Shown here one piece after another: positions 42,128 through 51,563 of a stretch of 52,604 bases of DNA. Every line of letters starts with the position of its first letter. The first letter of the stretch is position 1. A program made the position numbers and the translations under genes. The DNA lies in assembly GCA_024636405.1 (NCBI GenBank), contig JAGXHC010000252.1, positions 1 to 52,604 on the forward strand. The letters are read 5' to 3'. The DNA comes from Sulfitobacter sp. GTDB taxonomy: Bacteria; Pseudomonadota; Alphaproteobacteria; Rhodobacterales; Rhodobacteraceae. The notes under the pieces were generated by a model. That model worked only from the letters and a program-made list of their open reading frames with translations. It was not told where the DNA came from and searched no databases.

Positions 42128-45100
42128 ATGGACATCAACATCTGGCTGAACGATCTGGGTCTGCACCAGTACACTGATGCGTTCCGGCAAAACGATGTCG
42201 ACGAGCAGGTCTTGCCCCTTTTGACGAGCGAAGATCTGAAAGAACTGGGCGTCAGCCTTGGACACAGAAAGCTCATTCTGGCTGCAATCCAAAACCTGAC
42301 AGACGGGCCCACCAATATTTTACCAGATGCCCATGACACCGCCGAGGCGGTCGCGTCAGAGCCTTCTCTGGCCGTGGCACCCGATACGCGACCGGGGCCC
42401 TCCAAGAAGCCCATTACTGCGGCCGCTGCGGAACGCCGACACCTGACAGTCTTGTTTGCAGATCTTGTCGGCTCGACAGAATTGACCAATCGGTTCGATC
42501 CTGAAGTCATGCGTGTGCTGCTGCAACGCTATCAGGATGCGGTTGCAGGGTCGGTCAGTCGATACGGCGGATACGTTGCGAAGTACCTGGGAGATGGTTT
42601 GCTGGTCTTCTTTGGATGGCCTCGTGCCTACGAAGATCATGCCGTGCGTGCCATCAAGGCTGCGCTGGATGCCGTGAAACGCGTCAATGAACAGCACACA
42701 CCGGATGGCGTGCCGCTGTCTGTCCGTATCGGCGTTGCCAGCGGCGAGGTCGTCGTGGGCGATACAATCGGTGAAAACATCTACGAAGAAGGCGCTATGA
42801 CGGGGCCCATCCTGAACCTCGCCGCACGCATTCAGGAGCATGCGCCGCCCAACTCGATCGTGCTGCCGGAAGAGGGCATGGAAGTAGCGCTGCGCCGGAT
42901 TTTCGAGTTTTCCTCACTCGGGCCGGTGTCGCTGAAGGGATTTGATGCGCCTCGCACGTTGCTGCAGGTCAAAGGCGAGCGCAGTGCCGAAAGCCGTTTC
43001 CGCGCCACTCAGAACGAAAACGCGATCCACACCCTCGTGGGTCGCGATCTCGAAAAGGGCATCCTGAAACAAGCGTGGCAGCGGGCGCAGAGCGGAGCAG
43101 GAGAAGTTGTCTTGCTGAGCGGCGAAGCAGGTATTGGCAAATCCCGGCTGATTGAAGATTTTCTGACCGACGATAGCGTTGCTGGAAGCGCGGATATAAT
43201 CAGGTTGAATTGCTCTCCTTATCTGACCAGCAGCCCGTTCCACCCTGTTACAGAACGCATGACCCAAGACGCAGGAGTTAAACCCGGATTTGACGATGAA
43301 CGCATTTTGGCACATTTGCGCACAATGCTTGAAGAAAGGTCGGGACTGAAGTGGCAGAATGTCCTTCCTGTTTTCGCGGCCCTTGTCGCACCACGCAGCA
43401 CAGTTGCACAGGATGTCTTTGCAATGTCTCCGAAAGAACAGCGCGACATTACCATCCAGACGCTGATCAATACCGTAAAATTCCGTGCAAGCGCGCAACC
43501 TGTGATACTGTTTGTTGAAGATGCACATTGGATCGACCCTTCGACCCACGCGCTTCTCGACCGCTTCAAGGACATTTGCGCCGACCTGCCCTTGATGGTT
43601 CTGATATCTCACAGGCCCGAATGGTCTCTTGATCAGTCCGAAGGCGACGCACATGTACAAACGCTGCGGTTGCGCCGCTTCGACACGGATCATGTCGCCG
43701 ATTTGGTGTGGAATATCTCGGGGCGGGAGCCGGACCAAAATCTGATCAAGATGATCATCGAAAAGACCGATGGCGTGCCGCTTTTCGTGGAGGAGTTGAC
43801 CCGTGCGATCATGGCATCCGGCGACAAGAGCAAGATCAATGTTCCCTCGTCATTGAAGGGCGCGCTGATGGCGAGGCTGGATGCGGTCTCGCATGATGCC
43901 AAACAGGTCGCTCTGGCAAGCGCTGTAATCGGTCGGGAGTTCGAGCCGACCTTGCTGATCGAAGCGATGTCAGGCAGCCAGATCGCCGTTCCCAAGTGCC
44001 TCGAAGAACTGCGAAAATCAGGCCTGATTTTCGAAAGTGGCCACAGCAGGGGCACCTATGTCTTTCGCCATGCGCTTATCCGCGACACGGCCTATCAATC
44101 GATGCTGGCATCGACACGCAGGCAACAGCATGCACGGGTTGCGCAAGCCATGATCAAATTGCGGTCTTCCGAAGTCGACCGTCAGCCAGAGCTTGTTGCC
44201 CGCCACCTGACCGAAGCTGAAGACTGGTCCGCTGCTTTTGAACGATGGTGCTCTGCAACCGAAATGGCTCTGGCCCGTTCGGCGGGCCATGAGGCGATGG
44301 CAAACGCGCAGGAAGCAACCGAGGCGGCGCAGCAACTGGGAGAGGAACCAACTCTTGAAGGGATAACTGCGAAAATCCTGATCGGAAGAAGCTACGACAG
44401 TGTTGGTCGCCTGCCAGAGAGTACCGTAGTCTTGGAAGAGGCATGGGACGCCGCAGGCAAGCTTGGAAACGTCCAACTTGGGGCCGATGCTGCGACCCGT
44501 TTTGCCGATACCGCGATGATGTCAGGTCGGTGGCATCAAAAGGCGATAGACTTTTGCCTGCTGGCTTTGAAAGCGCTGCCAAAGCAGGACGAAGTGCGTC
44601 GATGCGGACTGATGAGCCAGCTTGCGCGTGCCTACATGTTCAGCGGGAATTTTCGGGAAAGCCATAAGTTTGGCAAAGAAACCATGGAATTGGCAGCCAA
44701 ACTGGAAGATCCCAAGGCGCAGTTTTCTGTCATGATGGCGCGCTATGGCGCTCCTGCCGTGGCACGCAGCAAGGACGAACTGGAGCATTGGCGCGACAAT
44801 CTTGAGGCGATGCATGAAATCGCGGAGAAACTTGGCGGCATCGATCAAGGAAGGGACAGGACACTCAGCCTGTTTGTGGGTGCCGAAATGGCGGATCGTC
44901 AGCTTATGGATCATTCGCTGGATCTGTTGACCGAGATTTCCGGCAAGGAAAACCACCTGCAGCTCTACTGGGTGCAAATCCATGCCCGTGCAATGGTCAA
45001 CATTCTGAACGGCGATTTCAAGCGGGCCGAGCAATATGCGAATGAAGCCGTAAAAATCGGCCGCAAGACGCATGGGGCGCATGTTGAAGGTGTCTACGGT

Positions 45101-45718
45101 GTCCAGATGTTCACAATTCGCCGCGAGCAAAGCCGCCTGCAAGAGGTGGCCCCGGTCATCAAAAGTCTCATGACCGAGAGCCCTGAAGATGCAAGCTGGA
45201 AGCCCGGCTTTGGACTGATTGCTGCCGAGCTTGGCTTTAACGACGCCGCAGAGCGCATTCTGAACGAACTGGCGGAAACCGGTTTCGAACTACCCCGCGA
45301 TGCCATGTATTCCACCACACTTTCCTATCTGGCAGACATCTGTGTCGCCGTAGAACACCTTGAACATGCAAAGACCATTTACGACATGCTGCTGCCTTAC
45401 GAGCGTCTGACCATAACCGCTGGTGCGACGACTGTTTGCGCAGGGGCCGGAGCGCGAAGGCTTGGCAGTCTGGCCGCTTTGATGGGGGACTGGAACGCAT
45501 CGGATCACATGTTTGAAACGGCCATGGAAATCGACACCGGAATGAATGCCCCGCCCTGGATCGCCCATAGCAAATCGGCTTTTGCCTCAGCTTTGCGGCG
45601 GCGCGGCAGAAAACAGGATCAAGAGCGTGGTTTTCAACTGGAAGCTGAAGCGTTGGCAACAGCCCAAAAACTCGGTATGATTGCACTCACAGCCAAGATC
45701 AAAGGTCAGGCTACTTAG
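42128..45718 (+). CDS. SAM-domain class III adenylate cyclase fused to AAA ATPase and TPR
   Basis: 1196-residue cytoplasmic signalling protein; the ATG at 42128 (or 42122, six bases earlier) is chosen over a TTG further upstream. Residues 1-58 are a SAM domain (IWLNDLGLHQYTDAFRQNDVDE...LGHRKLILAAI). About 104-280 is a class III nucleotide cyclase: metal ligands Asp112 (FADLVGST) and Asp156 (KYLGDGLLVFFG), adenine-type Lys152, and Asn230/Arg234 (LNLAARIQ), all present, so it should be active. Walker A is GEAGIGKS (332-339) and Walker B ILFVEDAHWID, giving a STAND-type ATPase. From about 640 to the end lie helical TPR-like repeats. Such proteins sense partners by their repeats. The DUF4242 gene follows by 28 bp. 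Confidence 0.9.
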   Translation: MDINIWLNDLGLHQYTDAFRQNDVDEQVLPLLTSEDLKELGVSLGHRKLILAAIQNLTDGPTNILPDAHDTAEAVASEPSLAVAPDTRPGPSKKPITAAAAERRHLTVLFADLVGSTELTNRFDPEVMRVLLQRYQDAVAGSVSRYGGYVAKYLGDGLLVFFGWPRAYEDHAVRAIKAALDAVKRVNEQHTPDGVPLSVRIGVASGEVVVGDTIGENIYEEGAMTGPILNLAARIQEHAPPNSIVLPEEGMEVALRRIFEFSSLGPVSLKGFDAPRTLLQVKGERSAESRFRATQNENAIHTLVGRDLEKGILKQAWQRAQSGAGEVVLLSGEAGIGKSRLIEDFLTDDSVAGSADIIRLNCSPYLTSSPFHPVTERMTQDAGVKPGFDDERILAHLRTMLEERSGLKWQNVLPVFAALVAPRSTVAQDVFAMSPKEQRDITIQTLINTVKFRASAQPVILFVEDAHWIDPSTHALLDRFKDICADLPLMVLISHRPEWSLDQSEGDAHVQTLRLRRFDTDHVADLVWNISGREPDQNLIKMIIEKTDGVPLFVEELTRAIMASGDKSKINVPSSLKGALMARLDAVSHDAKQVALASAVIGREFEPTLLIEAMSGSQIAVPKCLEELRKSGLIFESGHSRGTYVFRHALIRDTAYQSMLASTRRQQHARVAQAMIKLRSSEVDRQPELVARHLTEAEDWSAAFERWCSATEMALARSAGHEAMANAQEATEAAQQLGEEPTLEGITAKILIGRSYDSVGRLPESTVVLEEAWDAAGKLGNVQLGADAATRFADTAMMSGRWHQKAIDFCLLALKALPKQDEVRRCGLMSQLARAYMFSGNFRESHKFGKETMELAAKLEDPKAQFSVMMARYGAPAVARSKDELEHWRDNLEAMHEIAEKLGGIDQGRDRTLSLFVGAEMADRQLMDHSLDLLTEISGKENHLQLYWVQIHARAMVNILNGDFKRAEQYANEAVKIGRKTHGAHVEGVYGVQMFTIRREQSRLQEVAPVIKSLMTESPEDASWKPGFGLIAAELGFNDAAERILNELAETGFELPRDAMYSTTLSYLADICVAVEHLEHAKTIYDMLLPYERLTITAGATTVCAGAGARRLGSLAALMGDWNASDHMFETAMEIDTGMNAPPWIAHSKSAFASALRRRGRKQDQERGFQLEAEALATAQKLGMIALTAKIKGQAT

Positions 45719-45746
45719 GGCTGGCTTTCTCGTGTAGGAGAGTAAG

Positions 45747-46004
45747 ATGGCAAGATTCATTATTGAGAGAAACTTTGCTGAAAAACTTGAAGTCGACGAC
45801 GACGCCAAGAAGCACATCAAACAGATCAACGACGAAGAAGGCGTAGAATGGATCTTTTCGTTTCTCAGCGCAGACAAGCGTAAAACCTATTGCCTGTATG
45901 AAGCGCCGAACGAGGATAGCTTGCGCAAGGCAGCAGAGCGACTGAACATTCCCGCTGACGTGATCACGCCCGTGGATCGCATAGACCCCGGCATTTTTGC
46001 CTGA
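45747..46004 (+). CDS. DUF4242 domain protein, cyclase partner
   Basis: 85-residue cytoplasmic protein with the DUF4242 ferredoxin-like fold: ARFIIERNF at the start, then EGVEWIFSFLSADKRKTYCLYEAPNEDSLRKAAERLNIPADVI, which is the family core, and a C-terminal DRIDPGIF. A structural relative from Streptomyces binds nickel; here the positions of likely ligands (Cys, few His) do not clearly match, so metal binding is doubtful. AGGAG lies near the ATG, 28 bp after the cyclase gene on the same strand, so it is probably cotranscribed and may be a regulator or target of the cyclase-ATPase. Role not known. Confidence 0.8.
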   Translation: MARFIIERNFAEKLEVDDDAKKHIKQINDEEGVEWIFSFLSADKRKTYCLYEAPNEDSLRKAAERLNIPADVITPVDRIDPGIFA

Positions 46005-46165
46005 TTGGAGCGCTGAGGGAACGCCATACAGCCCGATCTGCCTCGCGATTTTCAGTCATTCGCGCTGGCGGTTTGACGGCGATTTCGTCCGCACGTAACG
46101 ATTGCTCGGCAGCCAAGGTTTTTGTCAGCGTCCGAACTTGATCAGGTTTGCGAAAGCTGGGCAGA

Positions 46166-46185
46166 CCCCGCTGCTTTTCGCGGGG
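46166..46185. repeat. GC-rich hairpin after the DUF4242 gene
   Basis: CCCCGC (46166-46171) pairs with GCGGGG (46180-46185) around an 8-nt loop. Neither strand has a following T-run, so it is not a good terminator. It lies 36 bp left of the long inverted repeat and may belong to the same structured element. Confidence 0.35.
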
Positions 46186-46201
46186 CACCATTCAGGCTGA
46201 C

Positions 46202-46309
46202 AAGCTTCCAGCTCTATCCGTGAAGACACTGCACCAGCCCCTTGCGAGTTACCCACTCAGGGGCATCTGGCAATTGCATTGCGGTGTATGACTTTCAAGC
46301 TGGAAGCTT
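46202..46309. repeat. 108-bp element bounded by 12-bp perfect inverted repeats
   Basis: AAGCTTCCAGCT (46202-46213) and AGCTGGAAGCTT (46298-46309) are exact reverse complements with 84 bp between. An inner stem is possible between CCCC near 46238 and GGGG near 46260. The 344-bp gap (46005-46348) between the convergent DUF4242 and SnoaL-like genes holds nothing else that can be supported. A small non-autonomous mobile element, a structured RNA or a bidirectional termination zone are all possible. Confidence 0.45.
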
Positions 46310-46348
46310 CCCCAGGGTCCGCCGCTCCCCCAGTCTGCAAAAGTCCCC

Positions 46349-46714
46349 TTACTGGGCGTTTTTTCCCAACGTATCCACGACTTGAGCGTGCTGAACCACA
46401 GACCAATCTTCATGCTCTTTTCGACGATAAACAGAGGTGCACGCGGCGGTGAAACACTTCTCGTCCTTCTCGGCTTTGACCCGGTAGCCCACGACGATAA
46501 GACCTTCTTCAGGCCGGGATATCGTCTTGTCAGAAAACGTCACCGCGTCCCAATCGGGTGTTCCGCTGACCGCTTCGACCGCCGCCTTGCCGCTCAAAAG
46601 ATACGGCGCGTGACTGAGCGCCATAATGCAGTCAGGGTCGACCTGCTCGTGATAGCGCTCTTCCGAAGCGCGCCAGAGGCTTTCCTCAAAATTCCAAACC
46701 CGATCGTCGTCCAT
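46349..46714 (-). CDS. SnoaL-like / NTF2-fold protein (DUF4440 type)
   Basis: 121 residues from the ATG at 46714, with AAGGAG 6 nt before. Segments NFEESLWRASEERYHEQVDPDCIMALSHAPYLLSGKAAVEAV, then WDAVTFSDKTI, GLIVVGYRVKAEK and SVYRRKEHEDWSVVQHAQ follow the alpha-helix plus curved-sheet pattern of the NTF2/SnoaL fold. Such small proteins are enzymes or binding proteins of very varied use. It is monocistronic and convergent with the cyclase-DUF4242 pair. No catalytic His-Asp pair could be assigned with confidence. Confidence 0.75.
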   Translation of the reverse strand: MDDDRVWNFEESLWRASEERYHEQVDPDCIMALSHAPYLLSGKAAVEAVSGTPDWDAVTFSDKTISRPEEGLIVVGYRVKAEKDEKCFTAACTSVYRRKEHEDWSVVQHAQVVDTLGKNAQ

Positions 46715-47279
46715 GGTACTCTCCTTACTTGTAACTTGTACGCAGTTTAACCTGAAGCCTTGGCCCGCAATTTCAAGGCTGACCTGCCAGTCAACTTGCA
46801 CCCGGTTTGCCCATATCTGGCCAAAATCATATCCGCCAATCCCCAAACGATCCACGCGTCCGCCTTCAGATCGCAAAACCTGACCATCAAACCATGCTTG
46901 TGTGCATACCGCACAGAAAGACCGATCTCAAAATTAAAGACGGCGCAGATGGCGTTGCAAAGAAACGATATTTAGGGGTGCTTTTCCATATCGCAGGGCG
47001 GGATGCGAAACAGGCGCAGTCAAACAGACGCTTCGCCCGGACACACCTTCCAACGGGGCGAACCAATTCGATCCATTTCCGGCTCTACATTGATTCGAGG
47101 ATGCCATGCTGCCAAATTTCCAGGTACTCCCCCTCGATATGTCTAAATTTCAGGCACTCATCTCTCATATTTTATGCGTTATCGTTACAAATCCTTCAGG
47201 CCGTCAAAAGTTTTCCTTGCTTTGAGTCGAAAACTGCGGCCCGATGAACCTATGCTGAATTGGTTCTGAAAGGTGCGGA
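46715..47279. other. Intergenic region with direct repeats, no gene seen
   Basis: 565 bp between the SnoaL-like and GntR genes, divergent promoters expected. Open frames on the plus strand lack ribosome sites or family resemblance. Two imperfect direct repeats stand out: AAATTTCCAGGTACTC (47114-47129) and AAATTTCAGGCACTC (47145-47159), 31 bp apart (three helical turns). Nearer the GntR gene, GAACC (47246-47250) and GGTTC (47262-47266) form a spaced inverted repeat 14 bp before its ATG. Confidence 0.4.
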
Positions 47280-47981
47280 ATGCCCGATCACTACTGTGAC
47301 AACTCCTCGCTTGCGCTGGAACGTCTGCGCGCGATGCTGCGCGATATCCCCGCAACCGGACAAAGCCGGATCCCGACAGAACGCCAGTTGGCGGAAAATC
47401 TGGGTATCAGCCGCCGTTCGGTGCGCCGCGCACTGGAAGTGCTTGAGGCAGAGGGGCTGGTCTGGCGGCGTCAGGGCGCGGGCACCTTTGCAGGGCCACG
47501 CCCCGATACGCTGAGCGACTATCCAGACAGCAATCCGAATTTCTCCGAGGTGATGGAAGTTCGCCTGCGGCTTGAGCCACAGCTGGCACAGTTGGCCGCC
47601 CTGCGCGCCACCGCTGCGGATGTTGGACGCATGCGCGACATTCTTGACCGGCTCAATGGCACCGATGATGCGGACGGGCGCGAATTGTGGGATTCAGCCC
47701 TGCACCGCGAAATTGCGCGGGCGGCGGGCAACAAGTTCTTTCTGGCGATCTTTGATTCAATGGATCAGGCCCGCCATGACGAAACGTGGCGCGCCCTGCG
47801 CGAGCGGGCGCGAAGCCGCGCCAACCTGTCCGTGACAACGCGCCAGCACAGCGAGCTTGTGGATGCCATCGCCGATCATGATCCGGTGCGGGCCGGTGCG
47901 GCGATGCGCGCACATCTGATGGCGTTGAACGAAGCCATCTTGAGGCTGACATCGCTAGAGGGGCTTGAAGATGCATCCTGA
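47280..47981 (+). CDS. GntR-family regulator, FadR/FCD type
   Basis: 233 residues. The N-terminal winged helix (about 8-72) has SRIPTERQLAENLGISRRSVRRALEVLEAEGLVWRRQGAGTF pattern features typical of GntR. The C-terminal FCD all-helical domain follows, with VMEVRLRLEPQLAQLAALRAT, the metal- or acid-binding positions in LWDSALHREIARAAGN (Asp, His) and RQHSELVDAIADHDPVRAGAAMRAHL (two His). FCD regulators respond to organic acids or sugars acids. It overlaps the start of the ABC ATPase gene by 11 bp, so it is the first gene of that operon and its likely local regulator. AAGG is near the ATG. Confidence 0.9.
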   Translation: MPDHYCDNSSLALERLRAMLRDIPATGQSRIPTERQLAENLGISRRSVRRALEVLEAEGLVWRRQGAGTFAGPRPDTLSDYPDSNPNFSEVMEVRLRLEPQLAQLAALRATAADVGRMRDILDRLNGTDDADGRELWDSALHREIARAAGNKFFLAIFDSMDQARHDETWRALRERARSRANLSVTTRQHSELVDAIADHDPVRAGAAMRAHLMALNEAILRLTSLEGLEDAS

Positions 47982-48960
47982 ACCAGTTCTTGACGTGCAA
48001 GACCTGTCGATCCGGTTCCGCGGGCAACCTGTCGATCTGATCGACCGTGTCAGCTTCCAGATCGCGCGCGGTAAGACGTTGTGCCTTGTCGGTGAATCGG
48101 GCTGTGGAAAATCCGTCACATCGCTGGCCATCATGGGGCTGTTGCCCAAGCGCGCGGCCAGCGTGACAAACGGATCGGTCAGCTTCAACGGACAGGATAT
48201 GCTGGGGCTGTCGGAAACGGCAATCGAAGACCTGCGCGGCAACCGCATGGCGATGATCTTTCAGGAACCGATGACCAGCCTTAACCCGGCCTTTACCGTC
48301 GGTCACCAAGTGGCCGAGGCCGTGCGTCGCCACAAGCTTTGCAGTAAGCCCGAAGCCCGCGACCGCGCGCTGGAGATGTTTCGTAAGGTCAGAATGCCCG
48401 CGGCAGAGAAACGGTTGGATGATTACCCGCACCAGATGTCTGGCGGGATGCGCCAACGCGTGATGATCGCCATGGCGCTGGCCAATGATCCCGCACTGCT
48501 GATCGCGGATGAACCGACGACCGCGCTCGATGTGACCATTCAGGCGCAGATTTTGGACCTGATGCGCGAATTGCAGGACGAAACCGGTGCGGCACTTTTG
48601 ATGATCACCCATGATCTGGGTGTCGTCGCCGAAATCGCCGATGACGTGGCGGTTATGTATGCGGGTCGGGTCGTCGAAAGTGGCCCGGTGGCGGGCATTT
48701 TCGAAGAACCGCAGCATCCCTATACGTTGGGCCTGATGGGCTCGATGCCCGCCATCACCGGGCGGCAGGGCCGGTTGCTGACTGTCCCCGGATCGGTGCC
48801 GCCGCCGGATGCGATGCCTCCGGGTTGCCGCTTTGCGACGCGCTGCCCCTTTGTCACCCAGACCTGCGAGACGGTGCGCCCTGACCTGACGACCGACAAA
48901 AGCGGCCATGCAGTCGCCTGTCTGCGCACGCCGCTGGAAACAATGGTGGCGGCGCAATGA
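47971..48960 (+). CDS. Peptide-type ABC transporter ATPase (DppD family)
   Basis: 329 residues from the ATG at 47971 (GAGGGG upstream), overlapping the regulator's end. Walker [14 protein letters not shown]-loop [13 protein letters not shown], signature [15 protein letters not shown], Walker [14 protein letters not shown]-loop ITHDLG. The C-terminal oligopeptide-type tail is complete here: [23 protein letters not shown] with its three or four Cys, which in some relatives holds an iron-sulfur cluster. It overlaps the next ATPase gene by 4 bp. Confidence 0.93.
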   Translation: MHPEPVLDVQDLSIRFRGQPVDLIDRVSFQIARGKTLCLVGESGCGKSVTSLAIMGLLPKRAASVTNGSVSFNGQDMLGLSETAIEDLRGNRMAMIFQEPMTSLNPAFTVGHQVAEAVRRHKLCSKPEARDRALEMFRKVRMPAAEKRLDDYPHQMSGGMRQRVMIAMALANDPALLIADEPTTALDVTIQAQILDLMRELQDETGAALLMITHDLGVVAEIADDVAVMYAGRVVESGPVAGIFEEPQHPYTLGLMGSMPAITGRQGRLLTVPGSVPPPDAMPPGCRFATRCPFVTQTCETVRPDLTTDKSGHAVACLRTPLETMVAAQ

Positions 48961-50039
48961 CCGAGATCATCCTTGAAGCCCGCGATCTGCACCGCCGCTT
49001 TGACCAGGGCGGGGGCCTGTTTACGAAAAAGACGACAATCCACGCAGTCAACGGCGTGTCGATGCAGGTGCGTCGGGGCGAAACCTTTGCCATCGTCGGG
49101 GAATCCGGCTGCGGTAAATCGACATTGGCGCGGCTGCTCTTGCGCCTGATCGATCCCAGCGAAGGACAGGTGATTTACGAAGGGCAGGACCTGACGGAAT
49201 TGGGCAATGTGCAGATGCGCGCCCTCAGGTCCGATCTTCAATTCATCTTTCAGGACCCGTTTTCGTCGCTTAATCCGCGCATGACCGTAGCATCGATCAT
49301 TGCCGAACCGTTGCGGGTGCACAGCCGCCTTTCCGCAAAGGAAAGGCGCGTCAAGGTGGCCGAACTGATGACCCGCGTGGGATTGCGGCCAGATATGGCA
49401 GACCGGTATCCGCATGAATTTTCGGGCGGGCAACGGCAGCGGATATGCATTGCACGCGCGCTTGCCTCGGGGCCGAAACTGCTGATCGGGGATGAACCGG
49501 TGTCGGCACTTGATGTGTCTGTACAGGCGCAGATCGTGAACCTGCTGGAGGATCTCAAGCAGGATCTGGGCCTGACGCTTGTTGTCATCGCCCATGACCT
49601 GTCCGTGATCCGCCACATGAGCGACCGCATCGCGGTGATGTATCTGGGCGAAATCGTCGAACTGGCCGACACTGAAACGCTCTTTACCGCGCCGCGCCAC
49701 CCCTACACGCAGGCGCTGCTTTAGGCCATTCCGGTGCCCGTGCCGGGGGCGGCACGTGCGCGGACGGTTCTGGGAGGCGATATCCCGTCGCCCGCCAACC
49801 CGCCGCCCGGCTGCAAGTTCCACACCCGCTGCCCGCATGCGACCGACCTGTGCCGCACGGCAAAACCCGTCCTCGAAGGTGACGGCCACCAGATCGCCTG
49901 CCATCACCATAAATCCCTGCCCAATCCGGTGCTGCCCGTGGCCAGTTCCGGTTCCCGCAGCCCTGCCGCCGAGGCGCGCTTTGCGCTGTATCGTGCGGCG
50001 ACCCAAAACAATAACACCAGCAAGGAGACGACCCCGTGA
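48957..50039 (+). pseudogene. Peptide-type ABC ATPase (DppF family) with in-frame amber stop
   Basis: The reading frame from 48957 gives a normal DppF-type ATPase: Walker [15 protein letters not shown]-loop FQDPFSSLNPRM, signature FSGGQRQRICIARAL, Walker B LLIGDEPVSALD, H-loop IAHDLSVIRH. After HPYTQALL a TAG at 49722-49724 stops it at 255 residues. The same frame then goes on without a gap: AIPVPVPGA...NPPPGCKFHTRCPHATDLCR...to a TGA at 50037-50039, where relatives have a Ser (ALLSAIP) at the stop. Full length would be 360 residues. The ATPase core survives, so the short protein may still work, but the Cys-rich substrate-class tail is lost unless the TAG is read through. One base change (TCG to TAG) explains it. 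Confidence 0.8.
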
Positions 50040-51544
50040 AAACAGCAACTCTCATGACGACGCTTCTGGCCTCTGTCGCGATGACGACAACGGCCTTTGC
50101 CGCTGATCTTCGGATCGGTCTGCAAGAAGACCCCGATGCACTAGACACCGATCAGGCCCGCACTTTTGTCGGCCGGATCGTTTTTGAATCGCTTTGCGAC
50201 AAATTGGTCAACATCACACCTGACTTGGATTTCGTGCCCGAACTGGCCACATCGTGGAGCTGGTCTGAGGACGGCCAGACGCTGACGATGCAGCTGCGCG
50301 ACGATGCGCTATTCCACGATGGCACGCCCTTTGATGCCGCGGCAGTCGTTGCCAATATCGAACGGTCGAAAACCCTGACCGAAAGCCGCCGCAAATCCGA
50401 ACTGACCTCGGTCGATACGGTTGTAGCCACCGGCCCGTTCGAGGTGACATTCAATCTTGCCTCACCCGATGCCACCCTGATCGCACAGCTGTCAGACCGT
50501 GCGGGGATGATGATTTCCCCAACTGCGGCCGCTGAAAAGGGTCTGGAACTGGCCAATAGCCCGGTCTGTTCAGGCCCCTATCAGTTCGTCGAGCGGATCC
50601 AGCAGGACCGCATCGTTCTGGAAAAATTCGCCGACCATTATGATGCTGACAGCTACAGCTTTGACCGGCTGGTCTTTTTGCCGATCCCCGATACAACCGT
50701 GCGTCTTGCCAACCTGCGTTCGGGCGATCTTGACATGCTGGAACGTCTGGCCCCGTCGGATGCGGCAAGCGTCAAGTCCGATGACAGCCTGCAATTCGCA
50801 GCGGCCACCAGCCTTGGCTATCAGGGCATCACCGTGAACGTCGATAACGGTGCGCGCTCTGAAACGCCCTTTGGTCAGGACAAGCGCGTGCGTCAGGCCC
50901 TGTCGCTGGCCATCGACCGCAACGTGATCAACGATGTCGTGTTCGAAGGGGTTTATGCTGCGGGCAACCAGCCGTTCCCGCCAACCTCGCCATGGTATAA
51001 CCAATCCTTCCCAATTCTGGACCGCGATGTCGATGCGGCCAAGGCATTGCTGACCGAAGCCGGCCTGCCCGACGGGATCGCGATTGAAATACAGGCGCCC
51101 AACAATCCGGTGCAACTGCAGCTGATGCAGGTGGTGCAGGCCATGGCCGCCGAAGCAGGCATTGATATCTCGATCACCGCGACGGAATTCGCGACCATGC
51201 TGCAACAGCAGTCTGCAGGCAACTATGACGCTTCGCAGGTGGGCTGGTCGGGACGGACCGACCCCGACGGCAACATCCATTCCTTTGCCACCTGCGAAGG
51301 CGGGTTGAACGACAGCAAGTTCTGTTCCGAGGAGGTCAACACTCTTTTGAACGAGGCGCGGCTGTCAAACGACCCTGCCGATCGCAAGGTCAAGTATGAC
51401 GCGGCCACCGCGATCCTGAATGACGAGATGCCGATCATCTATCTGTATCACCAGACATGGCTCTGGGCGATGTCGGACAAGGTGCAAGGCTTTACCGCCT
51501 ATCCTGACGGCATGATCCGTCTGTCTGGCGTGACGATCGAGTAA
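50036..51544 (+). CDS. Peptide-type ABC substrate-binding protein
   Basis: 502 residues, GTG start at 50036 overlapping the end of the ATPase frame as GTGA and preceded by AAGGAG. Sec signal ends near TTAFAAD (residue 22). Family 5 features are LRIGLQEDPDALDTDQARTF at the mature N-terminus, LTMQLRDDALFHDGTPFDAAAVVANIERS near 85, and VRQALSLAIDRNVINDVVFEGVY near 285. It binds a ligand of peptide/nickel/opine class in the periplasm. That the GTGA junction is kept precisely with the end of the full-length ATPase frame shows the amber codon is recent or tolerated. A hairpin follows before the permease gene. Confidence 0.92.
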   Translation: MKTATLMTTLLASVAMTTTAFAADLRIGLQEDPDALDTDQARTFVGRIVFESLCDKLVNITPDLDFVPELATSWSWSEDGQTLTMQLRDDALFHDGTPFDAAAVVANIERSKTLTESRRKSELTSVDTVVATGPFEVTFNLASPDATLIAQLSDRAGMMISPTAAAEKGLELANSPVCSGPYQFVERIQQDRIVLEKFADHYDADSYSFDRLVFLPIPDTTVRLANLRSGDLDMLERLAPSDAASVKSDDSLQFAAATSLGYQGITVNVDNGARSETPFGQDKRVRQALSLAIDRNVINDVVFEGVYAAGNQPFPPTSPWYNQSFPILDRDVDAAKALLTEAGLPDGIAIEIQAPNNPVQLQLMQVVQAMAAEAGIDISITATEFATMLQQQSAGNYDASQVGWSGRTDPDGNIHSFATCEGGLNDSKFCSEEVNTLLNEARLSNDPADRKVKYDAATAILNDEMPIIYLYHQTWLWAMSDKVQGFTAYPDGMIRLSGVTIE

Positions 51545-51563
51545 CGCGCCTGCACGGCACGGC

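Noticed and set aside
46807..47247. 146-codon plus frame, considered as a transposase remnant
   Set aside because: No DDE or HTH-like features, and low similarity in pattern to any insertion-sequence protein I know.
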